Source: Niallia sp. Man26 (GTDB lineage Bacteria > Bacillota > Bacilli > Bacillales > Cytobacillaceae). From it: a DNA stretch of 64,000 bases. Both the position numbers and the translations under genes were made by a program. The first letter of the stretch is position 1. Each line of letters starts with the position of its first letter. The stretch lies in contig NZ_CP095743.1 of assembly GCF_022049065.2 (NCBI RefSeq), forward strand, positions 2,061,001 to 2,125,000. Reading direction: 5' to 3'. Below the pieces are notes generated by a model. That model was given only the letters and a program-made list of their open reading frames with translations. It did no database searches and was not told the origin of the DNA. This document shows positions 42,964 through 52,063 of this stretch, in pieces.

Positions 42964-43923
42964 ATGAACATTTATTCTATTCATGAAGCATCTCAAAAGC
43001 TGACGACAAGTCCGAAAACATTAAAGCAATGGGAAAATAAATTTAAAGAGCTGCTAGTTATTCCTCGTACAAAAAACGGAGCACGTTTTTATACAGACAA
43101 AGAGCTTTCCCTACTGCTGGAAGTAAAGAATCTTTATGCTGAAAAGCGAAATACGACAGAAGTTAAAAAAACACTAAGTATGATTCTTCAGCCTAAGGAA
43201 GCAAAGCAAGAACAAGACGTGGCGACTAAAGAAATGACACCACCTGTCTTAGAAGAAGCTGCTGCTAATGAGATTCAAATCATTCATAATGATGATTTAA
43301 TAACGAAAATAGACAGAAATACAGAGGATGATAATCAGCTTCAAGTATTGCTCTCGTCTTTAGAAACATATAAACAGGATTTTCTTCATGAAGTGAAGCA
43401 AGAAATACGCAACGGCATTAAACAAGAGGTGCTTGAAACAATCTCAACAGAAATACAAGCAGGCAAAACAGAAACGATTGAAAAACTGTCAAGTGCACTT
43501 GCTGACCACAAGGATGCTGCCAAAGAAGAGATGGAGCATATCGCAGAAATCGTACATACAAGCACACAAAAAACAACGGACGACTATGAATCCATTAAAA
43601 CTAATATTAGAAAGCTGTCGCAAATTTCAAAAGCAGAAAGAAAAACCTATTCAAAGCAATGGACAGCAGCAACTACCTCTACTAAAGAAATTAAAGCAAT
43701 GATGGATCATCTGTCTAAATCAAACAGTGAAATCAACAAAACGGTAGAGCAGCTTCATAAAAATGATCGGATGCTGATGGAGGCTATCCAAGTAGAGCGT
43801 GAGCAAATGTCTAAGGATATTAAAGACAGAGAAAAAAGCTTTCAGGAGCTTGTCCAGTCATTCAGACAAACGGCTGTAGCCGAACCTCCTAAAAAAACAT
43901 GGTGGAAAATTTGGCATAAATAA
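42964..43923 (+). CDS. MerR-type HTH protein with long coiled coil and DUF3967-like tail
   Basis: A 319-residue protein. The N-terminal 60 residues are a MerR-like DNA-binding domain, SIHEASQKLTTSPKTLKQWE followed by IPRTKNGARFYTDKELSLLL. Residues 100-290 are largely coiled coil (heavy in E, K, Q). The tail, REKSFQELVQSFRQTAV then PPKKTWWKIWHK, is like the DUF3967 end found in plasmid-borne bacillus proteins. The layout also recalls RacA, which anchors chromosomes. AGGAG lies eight bases before the ATG. Chromosome or plasmid organisation, rather than gene regulation, is plausible. Confidence 0.8.
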   Translation: MNIYSIHEASQKLTTSPKTLKQWENKFKELLVIPRTKNGARFYTDKELSLLLEVKNLYAEKRNTTEVKKTLSMILQPKEAKQEQDVATKEMTPPVLEEAAANEIQIIHNDDLITKIDRNTEDDNQLQVLLSSLETYKQDFLHEVKQEIRNGIKQEVLETISTEIQAGKTETIEKLSSALADHKDAAKEEMEHIAEIVHTSTQKTTDDYESIKTNIRKLSQISKAERKTYSKQWTAATTSTKEIKAMMDHLSKSNSEINKTVEQLHKNDRMLMEAIQVEREQMSKDIKDREKSFQELVQSFRQTAVAEPPKKTWWKIWHK

Positions 43924-43941
43924 TGTTCTCTGTAACTTTTA

Positions 43942-43970
43942 GATCAGGAGCCCTCCTGGTCTTTTTCTAT
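43942..43970 (+). terminator. Terminator after the MerR/coiled-coil gene
   Basis: Arms GATCAGGAG / CTCCTGGTC with a two-base loop centre, followed by TTTTTC. Located about 20 bases after the stop. Confidence 0.75.
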
Positions 43971-44035
43971 TTCTTGCCTTTATGTTAGAATGTTCTCATA
44001 TGAGCATTTTCTAAAATTGACAACTGGAGGACATA

Positions 44036-44827
44036 ATGGCAAATTTCCAAGCATTATTTCTAGATATTGATGGCACTATTCTGCAGCCTGATGACACGAT
44101 GCAAGAGTCAACTAAAACCGCAGTCAAACTGATGAAGGAAAAAGGACTTGAAATATTCTTGGCAACAGGCAGACCGCTTCATGAAATAGCAGATATAGGA
44201 GAAATATTAAAAATTAATTCTTTCATCGGCTATAATGGCGCTTTAGCTATTTACGACGGGCAAGACATTGTGAAAAGCCCAATGGATCCAAATTTAGTGG
44301 ACTTATACATAAAAATCGCTGCTGAAAAAAACAATGAGCTTGTGCTTTACACAAGCAGCCATAATCTCCTCTCTAATCCAGACAGTGAAGTAACAAAGCA
44401 ATTCTGCAAGAAATTCCATTTAAGAAGCAATAAGCAGTACACGGAAGATGAAAAAGCAAATATATTAGGCATTACGGTCATGAACTTGAACGAAGAGGAT
44501 ATTCATCTGTATGAAGGTTTCCCTGAGATTCATTTATCCCAAGTGAATATCGAAGGTTTTCGCCACTCCTATGATGTAATCAGTGACAAAGTAAATAAAG
44601 GAATGGCCATTAGTACCGTATTAAAAAGGCTGAATATCGATGCGAAGAACGCGATTGCTTTTGGTGATGGCATGAACGATAAAGAAATGCTGTCTGTTGT
44701 TGGCGAAGGCTTTGCCATGGGTAATGCTCATGAAAAGCTGTTTGCTTATGCAAAACATACCACTACCTCTGTAAGTGATTCTGGTATTTATAATGGCTTA
44801 AAAACGCTTGGTCTCATAGAAGAATAA
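44036..44827 (+). CDS. Cof-type HAD-IIB family phosphatase
   Basis: A 263-residue HAD hydrolase of the IIB (Cof) subgroup. Motif I is ALFLDIDGTILQPDD, motif II is LATGRPLHE, and the C-terminal motifs are KGMAISTVLKRLNI and AIAFGDGMNDKEML. Such enzymes dephosphorylate sugar phosphates, FMN or pyridoxal phosphate; substrate is not predictable here. GGAGG precedes the ATG. A strong terminator follows at 44836. Confidence 0.92.
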   Translation: MANFQALFLDIDGTILQPDDTMQESTKTAVKLMKEKGLEIFLATGRPLHEIADIGEILKINSFIGYNGALAIYDGQDIVKSPMDPNLVDLYIKIAAEKNNELVLYTSSHNLLSNPDSEVTKQFCKKFHLRSNKQYTEDEKANILGITVMNLNEEDIHLYEGFPEIHLSQVNIEGFRHSYDVISDKVNKGMAISTVLKRLNIDAKNAIAFGDGMNDKEMLSVVGEGFAMGNAHEKLFAYAKHTTTSVSDSGIYNGLKTLGLIEE

Positions 44828-44835
44828 GCAAAAAA

Positions 44836-44872
44836 GAGCGATACCCGAAATACAAGGTATCGCTCTTTTTTA
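44836..44872. terminator. Bidirectional terminator
   Basis: Arms GAGCGATACC / GGTATCGCTC at 44836-44865 are flanked by A and T runs between two convergent genes. Confidence 0.88.
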
Positions 44873-45304
44873 GTCAACTTGCTCTGTTTCCGTTTCATTT
44901 TCAGCCATTACACTCGTTACCTTTTTATCGTAATAGCTTTCATTCATTTTATAGGAAAGTTCAAATGCAGGAGATGCTGCATTTTCTGTTTTAATCCAAT
45001 AGAATCCTTCATTATGCGCAATTGAATCAAGTTCAAGCATAACGGTAAGTTCAACTGTAATTAAATTTTTTGTTTTCGTGATGGCTACTGATGGATTCGA
45101 CGTTCTAGAAGGCTTATTCATCATTTTTTTGGCAAATAACACGGAAAAATACAATTCATTTCCGCTCTTGCTCTTCTTGTTCATTTTCAGCAAAAAGGAA
45201 TCTCCCAAATCTACTAGCTTTTCCTTATCCATATCCGAAACGGACATGTTTAGTTTTATGTATTTGTTCTCTACTGGTGCAATATTAATTTTCGTAGCAG
45301 CCAT
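44870..45304 (-). CDS. Hypothetical cytoplasmic protein
   Basis: A 144-residue protein that I do not recognise. It is mostly predicted beta strand with a possible Lys-rich surface loop (KMNKKSKSGNEL), and has no signal peptide or membrane span. I set the start at the ATG at 45304 because AGGAGG lies six bases before it; the longer open frame begins without a site. It stands alone between a convergent HAD gene and a 217-base spacer. Confidence 0.7.
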   Translation of the reverse strand: MAATKINIAPVENKYIKLNMSVSDMDKEKLVDLGDSFLLKMNKKSKSGNELYFSVLFAKKMMNKPSRTSNPSVAITKTKNLITVELTVMLELDSIAHNEGFYWIKTENAASPAFELSYKMNESYYDKKVTSVMAENETETEQVD

Positions 45305-45477
45305 TTGTATCCTCCTCTTTACAATCAACTGACACATTGCCATTTTACACATACTTTTTATTATATTACACTTAGGCAACATTTATGACAAAAAATTATC
45401 GTCACGTCATATTTTTATACTATAGTATAGCTGACAGTATTAATTCAAGTGGAAGATATCAAAAATATTGATTATAA

Positions 45478-45510
45478 AGGACATCTCCCAATGAAGATGT
45501 CCCTTTTTTA
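45478..45510. terminator. Terminator between the CAP lipoprotein and its neighbour
   Basis: Arms GGACATCT / AGATGTCC around an eight-base loop, with CTTTTTT on the plus-strand side. It lies 12 bases beyond the CAP gene stop; the minus-strand T tract is weaker. Confidence 0.65.
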
Positions 45511-45521
45511 ATTCATTGCAC

Positions 45522-46304
45522 TTATTTTTTTACAAACATTTGAACCCATTCATGACCAGTTTCTTCAAAACCTACACCTATATGACTGAAATCTTTGCTG
45601 AGAATATTAGCACGGTGTCCCTCACTGTTCATCCATGCGTTAACGACTTCTTCTGGTGTTCTTTGTCCTTGGGCAATGTTTTCACCAGCTGACTTATACT
45701 TGATGCCAAAATCTCTCATCATGTCGAATGGTGATCCATATGTCGGACTTGTATGAGAAAAATAGCCTTTTTCATTCATATCTTGTGCTTTTACATTGGC
45801 TACATCATTTAATTCCGGATACGCTGTTAGCGCAGATAGTCCAGCTTTTTGTCTTTCTTTATTTGTTAAGCTAATAACAGCGTCCACGTATTCACTAGAG
45901 CCTTTATTTTCACCGGCAATTTCAGCTGCCTTTTTAGCTGACGGTTGTGCTGGTGCAGGCTGGGCAGGCGCTGGCTGTGATTGTTGGATGTTATTTGTAG
46001 TCGGATTTTGAGTCTTTTGATTCGCAGTTGCATTATTTGTATTAGCATTTGTGTTTCCATTTGCATTTCCATTCGGCACGGCACCGCGATTCACTATTCT
46101 GAACTCATATTTCGCATCCTGAATCTTAATCGGTTGTGTATGTGGATAACGGTTGCTGTTTGTGTCCGTTTTCAGGTTCGAAATCTGGCCTGTTTCGTTA
46201 ATATTGTTGGTAGTATCCATATCATCAGGGTCTGGACTACAAGCTGCAAGCATACCTACAGCCATACTCATTGTTAAAACTGTTTTTAAAGTATTTTTTA
46301 GCAT
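45522..46304 (-). CDS. CAP/SCP-domain lipoprotein (YkwD-like)
   Basis: A 260-residue lipoprotein. The signal peptide ends in the lipobox LAAC at residue 22. A low-complexity linker rich in N, T, P and Q (about residues 78-130) leads to a C-terminal CAP domain with VISLTNKERQKAGLSALTAY, YFSHTSPTYGSPFDMM, AGENIAQGQRTPEEVV and WMNSEGHRANIL. This is the YkwD/SafA-associated type seen in bacilli; function in the wall is not settled. It is a single gene. AAGGAG lies seven bases before the ATG. Confidence 0.9.
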   Translation of the reverse strand: MLKNTLKTVLTMSMAVGMLAACSPDPDDMDTTNNINETGQISNLKTDTNSNRYPHTQPIKIQDAKYEFRIVNRGAVPNGNANGNTNANTNNATANQKTQNPTTNNIQQSQPAPAQPAPAQPSAKKAAEIAGENKGSSEYVDAVISLTNKERQKAGLSALTAYPELNDVANVKAQDMNEKGYFSHTSPTYGSPFDMMRDFGIKYKSAGENIAQGQRTPEEVVNAWMNSEGHRANILSKDFSHIGVGFEETGHEWVQMFVKK

Positions 46305-46473
46305 TGGAATTCTCCTTTCTTTTTATTTTTAGTTTCTCAATTTACAGGAGAAATACAGATGGTATTTTTGTGTAAATAATTTCAGTTCTGCAAACAGGAA
46401 ATATTTAATATTTAGTGTATAATGGCGTTAGTAGCTTTTGTGGCTAGTATAAAATATTGCTAAGAGGTGTATC

Positions 46474-46794
46474 ATGAAACAAATCAGTACAACAGAGGAA
46501 TTCAACGAGATTATCAATAATGGCGAAACAAATATTGTTAAATTTTTCACGACTTGGTGCCCTGACTGCACAAGAATGGATATGTTCATTGGGGAGATCA
46601 TCGAGGAAAATGCAGACAAAAAATGGTTCAGCCTCAATAAAGACGAACTGCCTGAACTAGCAGAAAAGTATGATGTTATGGGTATTCCAAGTCTGCTTGT
46701 CTTCAAAGACGGTGAAAAAATCGGCCATTTGCACAGCGCTAACGCAAAAACACCAGAGCAAGTGGAAGAGTTTTTAGCTCCATTTAAAAAATAA
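46474..46794 (+). CDS. Thioredoxin-family protein (YdbP-like)
   Basis: A 106-residue thioredoxin fold with the active site FTTWCPDCTRMDMFI, in place of the usual WCGPC, and the cis-proline region MGIPSLLVFKDGEKIGHLHS. It closely resembles YdbP of B. subtilis in length and in the ending SANAKTPEQVEEFL. The WCPDC site is common in bacillus thioredoxin-like proteins; the partner is unknown. AGAGGTG precedes the ATG. It is monocistronic with a terminator downstream. Confidence 0.9.
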   Translation: MKQISTTEEFNEIINNGETNIVKFFTTWCPDCTRMDMFIGEIIEENADKKWFSLNKDELPELAEKYDVMGIPSLLVFKDGEKIGHLHSANAKTPEQVEEFLAPFKK

Positions 46795-46851
46795 GTTAAA
46801 TTAAGAAACAGCAAAGTGCAAACGAGTTTGCTACTAAATAACAGCATAATT

Positions 46852-46890
46852 GGAGACACACATTCAAACAGTGATTGGTGTCTCCTTTTT
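46852..46890 (+). terminator. Terminator after the YdbP-like gene
   Basis: Arms GGAGACAC / GTGTCTCC around an 18-base loop, followed by five T. Confidence 0.78.
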
Positions 46891-47034
46891 GTTGTCTTTT
46901 AAACTTTAGCCAATTATAAAAGAAAAGAATTGTTTTTTTTTTCTAAAATATAGTTAATAATGATGGAACTGTTTTTCAACGAGGCAACACCGTTTACTTA
47001 ATAGGATCAAACAGAAAAAAGTGAGGTGAGTTTT

Positions 47035-47814
47035 TTGTGTTTACGTTACCAAGAGTATGGGGATAAGAACGCTTCATTGATGGTATTTTTGCACGGAGGT
47101 GGAGTAAGTAGCTGGATGTGGGATAAACAAACTCCATATTTCAGTCATTATCATTGCCTGACAATTGACTTGCCAGAACATGGGGAGAACGATTGTGAGT
47201 TGAATTTTTCCATTCAAACAAGTGCAGAAAAAATAAATGACTTGATAGAAAAAATCGCGAATGGTAAAAAAATAATCGTGATTGGATTTTCCCTAGGTGC
47301 ACAGGTAACGATACAAATGTTAAGTATGAAACCTAATTTAATTCATTATGCGGTCATAAACAGTGCATTAGTAAGACCTAATTCTTTTGTTAAAAGGATG
47401 ATTAAACCTACGATAAAATTAACCTTTCCTTTAGTTAGAAATCAATCTTTTGCAAAGCTTCAAGCGAAAGCACTTTACATTGATAAAGAGTACTTTGCAA
47501 CCTATTATAAGGAAATTTCTCAAATGAAATCAGATGCTCTTGTTAGAATATTAGAAGAAAATATGTCATTTGAAATCCCTGAAAATTTCAAAAAAGCAAA
47601 GAGCAAAATATTAGTTTCTGTTGGTGAAAGAGAAAAGGCAGTAATGAAAAAATCAGCAACAGATATAGTATTAAATAATTCAAATTGTACTGGGATCATT
47701 ATCCGAGACGTCGGTCACGGAGTATCCCTGTTATATCCTACTTTCTTTAATCAAATGATTGAAAAATGGATACAGGAGGATGCTTTGCCGCAAGACGTAA
47801 TACCAATAAAGTAA
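47035..47814 (+). CDS. Alpha/beta-fold hydrolase
   Basis: A 259-residue hydrolase. The oxyanion loop reads FLHGGGVSSWMWDKQ, the nucleophile elbow is GFSLGAQ with the catalytic serine, and the histidine lies in DVGHGVSLL. The acidic residue probably lies in SVGEREKAVM. I prefer the TTG start at 47035, because GAGGTG lies six bases before it; a GTG three codons upstream falls on that site. The substrate is unknown. A strong terminator follows. Confidence 0.88.
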   Translation: MCLRYQEYGDKNASLMVFLHGGGVSSWMWDKQTPYFSHYHCLTIDLPEHGENDCELNFSIQTSAEKINDLIEKIANGKKIIVIGFSLGAQVTIQMLSMKPNLIHYAVINSALVRPNSFVKRMIKPTIKLTFPLVRNQSFAKLQAKALYIDKEYFATYYKEISQMKSDALVRILEENMSFEIPENFKKAKSKILVSVGEREKAVMKKSATDIVLNNSNCTGIIIRDVGHGVSLLYPTFFNQMIEKWIQEDALPQDVIPIK

Positions 47815-47830
47815 CAGCTTTGATATACAC

Positions 47831-47862
47831 AAAAAAACGCTCAGAAAAATCTGAGCGTTTTT
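47831..47862. terminator. Bidirectional terminator
   Basis: Arms ACGCTCAG / CTGAGCGT with a six-base loop, flanked by six A and five T, between the convergent hydrolase and ppc genes. Confidence 0.88.
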
Positions 47863-47868
47863 ATTATA

Positions 47869-50628
47869 TCAGCCTGTATTACGCAAGCCAGCAGCAATTC
47901 CATTGATTGTAAGCAGCACTTGATTCAGCAGCTCTGGATCTGGTGTTTCTTGATCACGCAGCTGTTTAATTAGCTCTACTTGGAAGAAATTCAGTGGGTC
48001 TACATACGGGTTTCTTCTATAGACAGATTCCTGAATCGTTGGTGTATGATCCAACAGCTCTTCCTCTCCAGAAATTTCAAGTAAAATGGCTTTTGTCTTA
48101 TTATATTCTTCTTTAATGTTTTCATAAATTCTTGTGCCAATTGACTCATCTTCAACAAGTGATGAATATTCTCTTGCTGTTGTTAAGTCTGCTTTCATTA
48201 ATGCCATTTGCAAATTATCGATTGTGGAACGGAAGAATGGCCATTTTTGGTACATTTCTTTTAAGATACCGATGTTGCTTGTGTTTCTATCTGCGAATTC
48301 ATGAAGACCAGTTCCCGCTGCATACCATGCCGGCAATAGCTGGCGGCTTTGCGTCCAAGCAAATACCCATGGAATGGCGCGTAAATCTTCAAATGTTTGC
48401 TTGCTTTTTCGACTCATCGGTCTTGACCCTATTTTCAAGTTGCCAATCTCATTCAAAGGTGTTGCTTCTTTAAAATATGTCATAAAATCATCATCAAAGA
48501 ACACTAATGACTGATATTTTTTCAACGAGATCGCAGAAATGTCTTCCATCGCTGTTTCCCATTTGTCTTTTTCCGTTTGATCTAGCTCATTATTAGAGAT
48601 ATGCGCAAAAGCTTTCAGCAAGGTCGAAATAGCTTGCTCGAGACTGCGGAAGGCAATGTCTTCCAACAAGTAGCGAGAAGATAATACTTCCCCTTGTTCT
48701 GTAATTTTCACACCATCTCCAAGTGTCTCAGCCGGCTGGGACAAGATACTCTTGTTCAGCGGACCGCCACCCCTGCCGAGAGAACCACCGCGACCATGGA
48801 AGAACTTAAGGCCTATTTTATATCTGCTTGCCATTTCATGAATTTCTCTTTGGGCTTTATACAGCTTCCAGTTGGCAGTCAATGTTCCGCCGTCTTTACT
48901 TCCGTCAGAATAACCAAGCATAATTTCCTGCTGGTTCTCATGCTGGATTAAATGATTTTTGTAAACAGGCAGTTCAAACAGTGTTTGCATAATATCAGGA
49001 CCTGCCACTAAATCATCGATTGTTTCAAGAAGCGGTGCCACATTTAAATGGCTTTCCACTGTACCATCTGCATGAAGACGGTAGATTCCTGCTTCTTTTG
49101 CAAGAACAAGCACTTCAAGCAAATCGCTGGCAGATTGAGTCATACTGATAAGATAGACTGTGATTGACCGCTTGCCGAATTTTTTGTGAGCATTGCGAAT
49201 CATCTGGAAAGTTTTAATCATTTCCTGTGTTTGTGCAGAATAATCCTCATTTAATAACAAAATCGGTCTCGGGTCCTTCAAAACAGACTCAAGGATATTC
49301 ATTTTGCTCTCTTCATCAAGGCTGCTGTAATCCTCGGCAATTCCTACCTTTTTCAGAATTTCCGAAATAGCTGCTTCATGCTCACCACTGTGATTGCGAA
49401 TATCTAATGTCGCAAGGTGGAAGCCGAATAAACGCACTTGGCGAATTAATTTCTGTAAGTCTTTTTGTTCATGATCCTTCGGCTGGTGGATCACAAAGCT
49501 GTCCTGAATTAAGATTAAATCTTTCAGCAGTTCTTCAGAGTCAGTGTAGCCTTTCTCTGATTTCCCAGTAGCTTTCAGTCGCTCAATAATGACTGCAAAC
49601 TTTCTTCGATATACTTCTGTTTCAACAGCCCATTTAGTGTCTTCATCTAAGTACAGCTGTTCCTCTTCCACGATTGATTGAATCAGCTTCGAGCTTACTT
49701 TGATTCTGTTCGTAGAATGGCTGAATCTTTTCATTAACTCAATGACTGCATCTGTATATTTTTTAAGAACAAGCTTATTTTGCTTATGAAGTGTTTGCCA
49801 TGTCACTTCTGGAGTTACGTTTGGATTTCCATCTCGGTCTCCGCCGATCCATGAACCGAATGTCAGGAAGTTCGGCACATTCCAGTTGTACGTAGGATAA
49901 TTCTCATGAAGAGCATCCTGTACTTCTTGATGAATCTCTGGCAATACATCAAACAATGTCTGATCGAAATAATATAAACCATTTCGAACCTCATCCATTA
50001 CTGTCGGTCTCGTTAAACGGAGCTCATCTGTTTGCCACATAATCGTAATTTCCTCAAACAGCTCCTGATCAATTTGCTTACGCTCTTTTCTTGTAAGCAT
50101 TGGATTATCAAGCTGTTTCAGAAGGTTTGCGATTCTCTTCTGAATTTCAAGAATAGACCGCTTTGTCGACTCCGTCGGATGCGCTGTAATAATCAGCTCC
50201 AATGATAAAGTATCAAGGACATTTTGAATAGCATCCTCAGTCAGGTTTTTACTCTTAAATGCCTGAATGGCACTTTCAATTGATGCAGGCTGAACAAGAT
50301 TATTTTCCTGCAGCTGATATTCTCTTCTTCTTCTGATACGGTGATTAAGCTCTGCCACGTTCACTAAGTGGAAGTATTTAGAGAATGCACGGATAACCTG
50401 CCTTCTCATCGGTCTTTCTAAGTTTTCCATTTCTTTTTTCAGTTCTTGATATGTACCATCATTATAATTGTTGCGCAGTTCCTTCGCTAATTTACGGATT
50501 GTTTCGACTTTTTGCAAAAGTTCTTGCCCGCCATGATGCACAAGCACTTCACCAAGTATGATTCCTAGTCGCTTAACATCCCTGCGTAAGGATGAACTGC
50601 TTTCGTTAACTTTTAGTCTTGTTGTCAT
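47869..50628 (-). CDS. ppc: Phosphoenolpyruvate carboxylase
   Basis: A 919-residue PEP carboxylase that makes oxaloacetate from PEP and bicarbonate, replenishing the TCA cycle. The catalytic histidine region reads LIITAHPTESTKRSILE, the second signature is GYSDGSKDGGTLTANWKLY, followed by FFHGRGGSLGRGGGP. The C-terminus ends RNTG, as is usual for bacterial members. Length is normal. It is monocistronic with AAGGGATGG before the ATG and a long upstream region. B. subtilis uses pyruvate carboxylase instead, so this gene separates the source organism from that species. Confidence 0.97.
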   Translation of the reverse strand: MTTRLKVNESSSSLRRDVKRLGIILGEVLVHHGGQELLQKVETIRKLAKELRNNYNDGTYQELKKEMENLERPMRRQVIRAFSKYFHLVNVAELNHRIRRRREYQLQENNLVQPASIESAIQAFKSKNLTEDAIQNVLDTLSLELIITAHPTESTKRSILEIQKRIANLLKQLDNPMLTRKERKQIDQELFEEITIMWQTDELRLTRPTVMDEVRNGLYYFDQTLFDVLPEIHQEVQDALHENYPTYNWNVPNFLTFGSWIGGDRDGNPNVTPEVTWQTLHKQNKLVLKKYTDAVIELMKRFSHSTNRIKVSSKLIQSIVEEEQLYLDEDTKWAVETEVYRRKFAVIIERLKATGKSEKGYTDSEELLKDLILIQDSFVIHQPKDHEQKDLQKLIRQVRLFGFHLATLDIRNHSGEHEAAISEILKKVGIAEDYSSLDEESKMNILESVLKDPRPILLLNEDYSAQTQEMIKTFQMIRNAHKKFGKRSITVYLISMTQSASDLLEVLVLAKEAGIYRLHADGTVESHLNVAPLLETIDDLVAGPDIMQTLFELPVYKNHLIQHENQQEIMLGYSDGSKDGGTLTANWKLYKAQREIHEMASRYKIGLKFFHGRGGSLGRGGGPLNKSILSQPAETLGDGVKITEQGEVLSSRYLLEDIAFRSLEQAISTLLKAFAHISNNELDQTEKDKWETAMEDISAISLKKYQSLVFFDDDFMTYFKEATPLNEIGNLKIGSRPMSRKSKQTFEDLRAIPWVFAWTQSRQLLPAWYAAGTGLHEFADRNTSNIGILKEMYQKWPFFRSTIDNLQMALMKADLTTAREYSSLVEDESIGTRIYENIKEEYNKTKAILLEISGEEELLDHTPTIQESVYRRNPYVDPLNFFQVELIKQLRDQETPDPELLNQVLLTINGIAAGLRNTG

Positions 50629-51041
50629 TAGATTACCATCCCTTAATCTAAATAATATTTATCGATTCGATATCTTAATCCTATCACTATTCTTTCAAAA
50701 ATTCATTAAGAATTCGCAAGTATTAATAGATAGAAAAGATTAGTTTAATAAAATTAATCTAATTTTTGTATAGATCACACGGAAAATGGGAATAATTTCT
50801 TAGTTAACCGTTTTCAAACTTCACCATTTTTTGTATTATACCTTTCATTACATTATTTGCACATCAATTTGTCTTATACCAATAATTCTTGTTCGGGGAG
50901 TGTTTTTCCTTCTTTAAAGGAATCTTTTTCATTAGTAAATAAGTTTCGTACAGATGCAATGCTAATAATTACTATCTTGGTCTTATTTTTAGTAAAATTA
51001 ACTTATGCTCAGCCAATATAATTAGAACAGGAAGTGTTAAA
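50629..51041. other. Intergenic region with divergent ppc and thioredoxin-like promoters
   Basis: This 413-base AT-rich stretch shows no coding potential. It contains an inverted repeat AGATTA / TAATCT at about 50738-50760 and a TTAACCGTTTTCAA stretch near 50812. I could not assign a convincing promoter on either side. Confidence 0.4.
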
Positions 51042-51611
51042 TTGAGTAATCTTAAAGTTTGGTTTGATAAAGGAATGTCTTCTCATCAGTACATATCCAG
51101 CATGCAGGTGAATAAAGAGAATCTTTTAAAGGTTTATAATGAATTCTCTGTACCAGCACAAGATATGAAAAATCTGCAGGGTCTGCAATCAAAAGGAATG
51201 AAGGCTATAATTCTTAGTGCAGATTGGTGCGGGGATGCCATGGTCAATGTGCCTATCTTTTTGCGCTTAGCTAATGAAGCGTTAATCGAGACAAGATTTT
51301 TAATCAGAGATGATAATCTGGAATTAATGGATCAATTTTTGACAAATGGAACTGCACGCTCGATTCCAATTATCATCTTCCTCGATGAAAATGATGAGTT
51401 AATCGGCAGATGGGGACCTAGAGCAGAAATTATTCAAAAAGAAGTGGATGTCCTGAAAAAAGACGTGCCTGCTAAAGACTCTCCAGACTATGACGCTGCT
51501 TTTAAAGCATTCATAAAGGAAATGGTTCAGCAATTTATCAACAATCGTGAGTGGTGGACGATCATTAAAGATGACCTGATTCAAAGCCTATCATCCTTAG
51601 ATAAGAAATAA
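51042..51611 (+). CDS. Thioredoxin-family protein with a single active-site cysteine
   Basis: A 189-residue thioredoxin-like protein. The active-site segment reads SADWCGDAMVNVP, so only the first cysteine of the usual pair is kept. Later SIPIIIFLDENDELIGRWGP holds the cis-proline region. This is typical of a bacillus thioredoxin-like family of about 190 residues. The missing second cysteine argues against a classical dithiol reductase and for a monothiol role. The start is TTG at 51042 with AGGAAG upstream. Confidence 0.85.
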   Translation: MSNLKVWFDKGMSSHQYISSMQVNKENLLKVYNEFSVPAQDMKNLQGLQSKGMKAIILSADWCGDAMVNVPIFLRLANEALIETRFLIRDDNLELMDQFLTNGTARSIPIIIFLDENDELIGRWGPRAEIIQKEVDVLKKDVPAKDSPDYDAAFKAFIKEMVQQFINNREWWTIIKDDLIQSLSSLDKK

Positions 51612-51615
51612 AAAA

Positions 51616-51639
51616 ACGGGGATTCCCCCGTTTTTTTTA
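51616..51639. terminator. Bidirectional terminator
   Basis: Arms ACGGGG / CCCCGT with a four-base loop, flanked by an A run and eight T, between convergent genes. Confidence 0.85.
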
Positions 51640-51936
51640 ATGGCTATGCATTTCTTTGTTTGGATTGTAAATAACAAATCCTGGCTCTGGCATATGGAAG
51701 TATTGAATCCAGATACCGTCTAAGAACTCACTGTCTCGTGTATCTAAAAGGACCGCAACTTCTTTATCTGATTCTACCACTTCATCATTTTCTGTCTGCT
51801 TGTCCAGCTTAAGATCATAATGAGCATGGTTTCCATGATGTTCTGTTATGTATACACGCAGCATTTCACCTTCATCCGCTTTGCTCAGCATTTGTTTCAT
51901 GACTTTCGCTGCATGTCTGTTTACTTTAACTTTCAT
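51637..51936 (-). CDS. HesB/IscA-superfamily protein without cysteines
   Basis: A 99-residue protein of the HesB-like fold: AKVMKQMLSKADEGEMLRVY, HYDLKLDK and a C-terminal QYFHMPEPGFVIYNPNK. The family includes IscA/SufA iron-sulfur carriers with three conserved cysteines, but no cysteine is present here, so it cannot bind a cluster in that way. It is rich in histidine (HHGNHAHYD, MHSH). AGGAGGCAAT precedes the ATG... the exact role is unknown. Monocistronic. Confidence 0.75.
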   Translation of the reverse strand: MKVKVNRHAAKVMKQMLSKADEGEMLRVYITEHHGNHAHYDLKLDKQTENDEVVESDKEVAVLLDTRDSEFLDGIWIQYFHMPEPGFVIYNPNKEMHSH

Positions 51937-52033
51937 TGTATTGCCTCCATCTTTCGAATGTTTTGTACGCCTCTATTGTAGTCCTCTAAACAGCTGTTTG
52001 CAAACAATCGGTACTGACATATAAAAAAACAGC

Positions 52034-52048
52034 CTGGCATACTGCCAG
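52034..52048 (-). terminator. Terminator after the IDEAL-domain gene
   Basis: Arms CTGGCA / TGCCAG with a three-base loop, followed on the minus strand by GCTG and seven T. Confidence 0.78.
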
Positions 52049-52063
52049 ACCATTTTCTGTCTA

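Noticed and set aside
45522-46304. Low-complexity N/T/P/Q stretch in the CAP lipoprotein as a simple-repeat pseudogene
   Set aside because: The frame is open through the stretch, which is a normal flexible linker between the lipid anchor and the CAP domain.
46428-46859. Long minus-strand open frame over the thioredoxin-like gene
   Set aside because: It is antisense to a clear thioredoxin with a ribosome binding site and shows no recognisable protein features.
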